From positions 1 to 64,000 of the forward strand of contig DBHK01000006.1 of assembly GCA_002295635.1 (NCBI GenBank): a DNA stretch of 64,000 bases, given 5' to 3'. This stretch comes from UBA830 sp002295635 (GTDB lineage Bacteria > Pseudomonadota > Alphaproteobacteria > MPNO01 > UBA830). The notes below the pieces were generated by a model that ran no database searches, was not told where the DNA came from, and saw only the letters and a list, made by a program, of their open reading frames with translations. A program made the translations under genes and the position numbers. Positions within the stretch are counted from its first letter, which is position 1. The number at the start of each line of letters is the position of its first letter. This document shows positions 62,724-64,000 of the stretch, in pieces.

Positions 62724-62725
62724 TA

Positions 62726-63205
62726 TTATACCGCCTGGCGGCGCTGCGCCGCCATCTTTACGGCCTCGACAATTTGCTGATAGCCGGTGCAACGGCATAA
62801 ATTGCCACTGATTGCTTCCCTTATTTCAGCATCATTTGGATCTGGGTTTTCAGATAACAATGCCTCACTTGCAACCAGCATACCGGGCGTACAATATCCA
62901 CACTGCATCGCATGACATTCCCAGAAACAGTCCTGAAGATCACTAATTTCCCCATCTGCGTCGGCTAGTCCCTCGACAGTAGTTATCTCATGGCCGTCAG
63001 CTTGAACAGCGAACATTAGACATGAACGGACGGGTTCACCGTCAAACATTACTGAACAAGCGCCACAGATACCGTGCTCACAACCAACATGGGTACCTGT
63101 AAGCCGAAGGACATCTCGCAAACAGTCGACCAATGTCATCCGAGGCGGCACCCTCACGATACAGGTACGCCCGTTTACACTGAGGGTAATTTCTTTTTCG
63201 ACCAT
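62726..63205 (-). CDS. Molybdenum hydroxylase small subunit, (2Fe-2S) ferredoxin type
   Basis: Electron-transfer subunit, 159 residues, carrying two [2Fe-2S] clusters. The N-terminal plant-type cluster uses GCEHGICGACSVMFDG and a later Cys in VRSCLMF. The C-terminal helical cluster uses CGYCTPGML and CRCTGYQQIVEA. The ATG at 63205 overlaps the FAD-subunit stop by one base (TGATG). The order medium-small-large matches CoxMSL. Confidence 0.94.
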   Translation of the reverse strand: MVEKEITLSVNGRTCIVRVPPRMTLVDCLRDVLRLTGTHVGCEHGICGACSVMFDGEPVRSCLMFAVQADGHEITTVEGLADADGEISDLQDCFWECHAMQCGYCTPGMLVASEALLSENPDPNDAEIREAISGNLCRCTGYQQIVEAVKMAAQRRQAV

Positions 63206-64000
63206 CAACCGGCCTCTAATATTGCGTCCGCTACAGCCCGTGCGACCAATCTCTTGGCAACACGAGAGCGATATTCAGCAGTGGCGTGCACATCAGTATC
63301 TGGATCTATTTCGTCGTCTAGTCGGTCAAGCGCAATGGCGAAATTTTCGGCCTGATAGCCAATTAACGCCTTTTCCACTCCGCGAAGTTTCACCGGCGAA
63401 GGTGCAACACCACCCGCAGTGACTGCTGCTCTGACGATTGCGCCGTCACCAGAGAGTTCAACCTGCGCTGCCGCCGCAACAATCGCAAAATCTCCCTGTC
63501 GGCTAGAGGTTTCATGAAAACCAGTCCCAATTCTTTGGCCCTTCCATACCGGGATATGCACTTCGGTCAGAATTTGATCGGGTTCTATTGCTGTCATCAT
63601 CGCTGCTTCGAAAAATCCCTCGAGTTGGACTTCCATCTTACCGGATACGCTGCGCAGAACGATCGTTCCCTCCAACGCCAGAGCGGCCATCGGTATTTCT
63701 GCGGATGGATCTCCATGGACAATACTACCCCCAATCGTACCCCGATTTCGGGTCTGAATATGCCCGACGTTGCGAACGGCCTTGGCAAGTAATGGCAGGC
63801 GATCAGACACGATTTCTGAGCGCTCCAGCAGTCTTTGCCGGGTGCACCCGCCAATCGAAATATAATCGCCCTTGTCCTCCACCCCCGACAGACCGTCAAC
63901 ATCATTAATATCGATTAACATGTCTGGACGAGCCATACGCATTGCCATTAGAGGCACAAGCGTCTGTCCCCCAGCAATAATCTTACGTTCCTGATCTCCA
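63205..64000 (-). CDS. Molybdenum hydroxylase FAD subunit, 5' end beyond the window
   Basis: FAD-binding medium subunit of the same enzyme. The visible 264 residues contain the FAD motifs AGGQTLVPLMAMRMARP at the right edge and TIGGSIVHGDPSAEIP near the middle (TIGG loop). The C-terminal CO-dehydrogenase flavoprotein domain (VTAGGVAPSPVKLRGVEKAL) is complete. The frame stays open to base 64000, so about 20-30 N-terminal residues are missing. It is the upstream gene of the three-subunit set. Confidence 0.92.
   Translation of the reverse strand, partial: GDQERKIIAGGQTLVPLMAMRMARPDMLIDINDVDGLSGVEDKGDYISIGGCTRQRLLERSEIVSDRLPLLAKAVRNVGHIQTRNRGTIGGSIVHGDPSAEIPMAALALEGTIVLRSVSGKMEVQLEGFFEAAMMTAIEPDQILTEVHIPVWKGQRIGTGFHETSSRQGDFAIVAAAAQVELSGDGAIVRAAVTAGGVAPSPVKLRGVEKALIGYQAENFAIALDRLDDEIDPDTDVHATAEYRSRVAKRLVARAVADAILEAG

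Overview
The window looks like chromosome from a free-living, heterotrophic alphaproteobacterium, probably Rhodospirillales-like. This rests on four things: a GAAC-N7-GAAC LexA box in front of an imuA-imuB-dnaE2 mutagenesis cassette; a small heat-shock gene with a sigma-32-type promoter and a ROSE-like leader; a run maoC-ribF-ileS-lspA-DUF3035 lipoprotein-M16-M16-pgi-mutL; and a MutL with the endonuclease motif. The assignment is inference from gene content; no rRNA or tRNA gene was found. No insertion sequence, prophage or CRISPR array was seen.

Layout. 0.2-5.5 kb: a benzoate-type Rieske dioxygenase pair (minus strand) divergent from two tandem UbiD-type decarboxylases. 5.5-8.5 kb: tadA, a class I glutamine-amidotransferase-fold hydrolase, an RsuA/RluB-type pseudouridine synthase and rsmD. 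8.5-20.1 kb: a nine-gene minus-strand housekeeping run from maoC to mutL, with a perfect 12-bp inverted repeat at its head. 20.3-22.7 kb: a SAM hydroxide adenosyltransferase, a TSUP permease and a NaChBac-type sodium channel. 22.8-28.6 kb: the SOS mutagenesis cassette.

28.8-37.6 kb: a VOC protein and an isochorismatase-like hydrolase, then an ornithine-cyclodeaminase-like gene with two TSUP permeases, then a GldA/F/G-like ABC system with a DUF4340 protein. 37.8-40.5 kb: hsp20, an L-2-hydroxyglutarate-oxidase-like flavoprotein and a DehI-like protein with an internal duplication. 40.6-48.1 kb: a short MetE-like protein divergent from a TetR regulator, with a palindromic operator between them, followed by an oxidoreductase, a DUF993 aldolase-like protein, a TIM-barrel isomerase, an LVIVD-repeat propeller and a two-cupin gentisate-dioxygenase-like protein.

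48.1-64 kb: a polyprenyl-phosphate sugar-1-phosphate transferase; an extradiol-dioxygenase-like VOC protein coupled to a class II aldolase homologue that lacks the usual zinc histidines; several hydrolases (C-C hydrolase-like, CocE-like, FAH-like); RidA and an EamA exporter; a DoxX-like protein; a collapsed thiamine-diphosphate-enzyme pseudogene; an epimerase; an enoyl-CoA hydratase; and a three-subunit molybdenum hydroxylase whose FAD subunit runs off the right edge. The accessory genes point to catabolism of aromatic and oxygenated organic acids: ring dihydroxylation, prFMN decarboxylation, extradiol cleavage, C-C hydrolysis and molybdenum hydroxylation. Substrates cannot be fixed from sequence alone.
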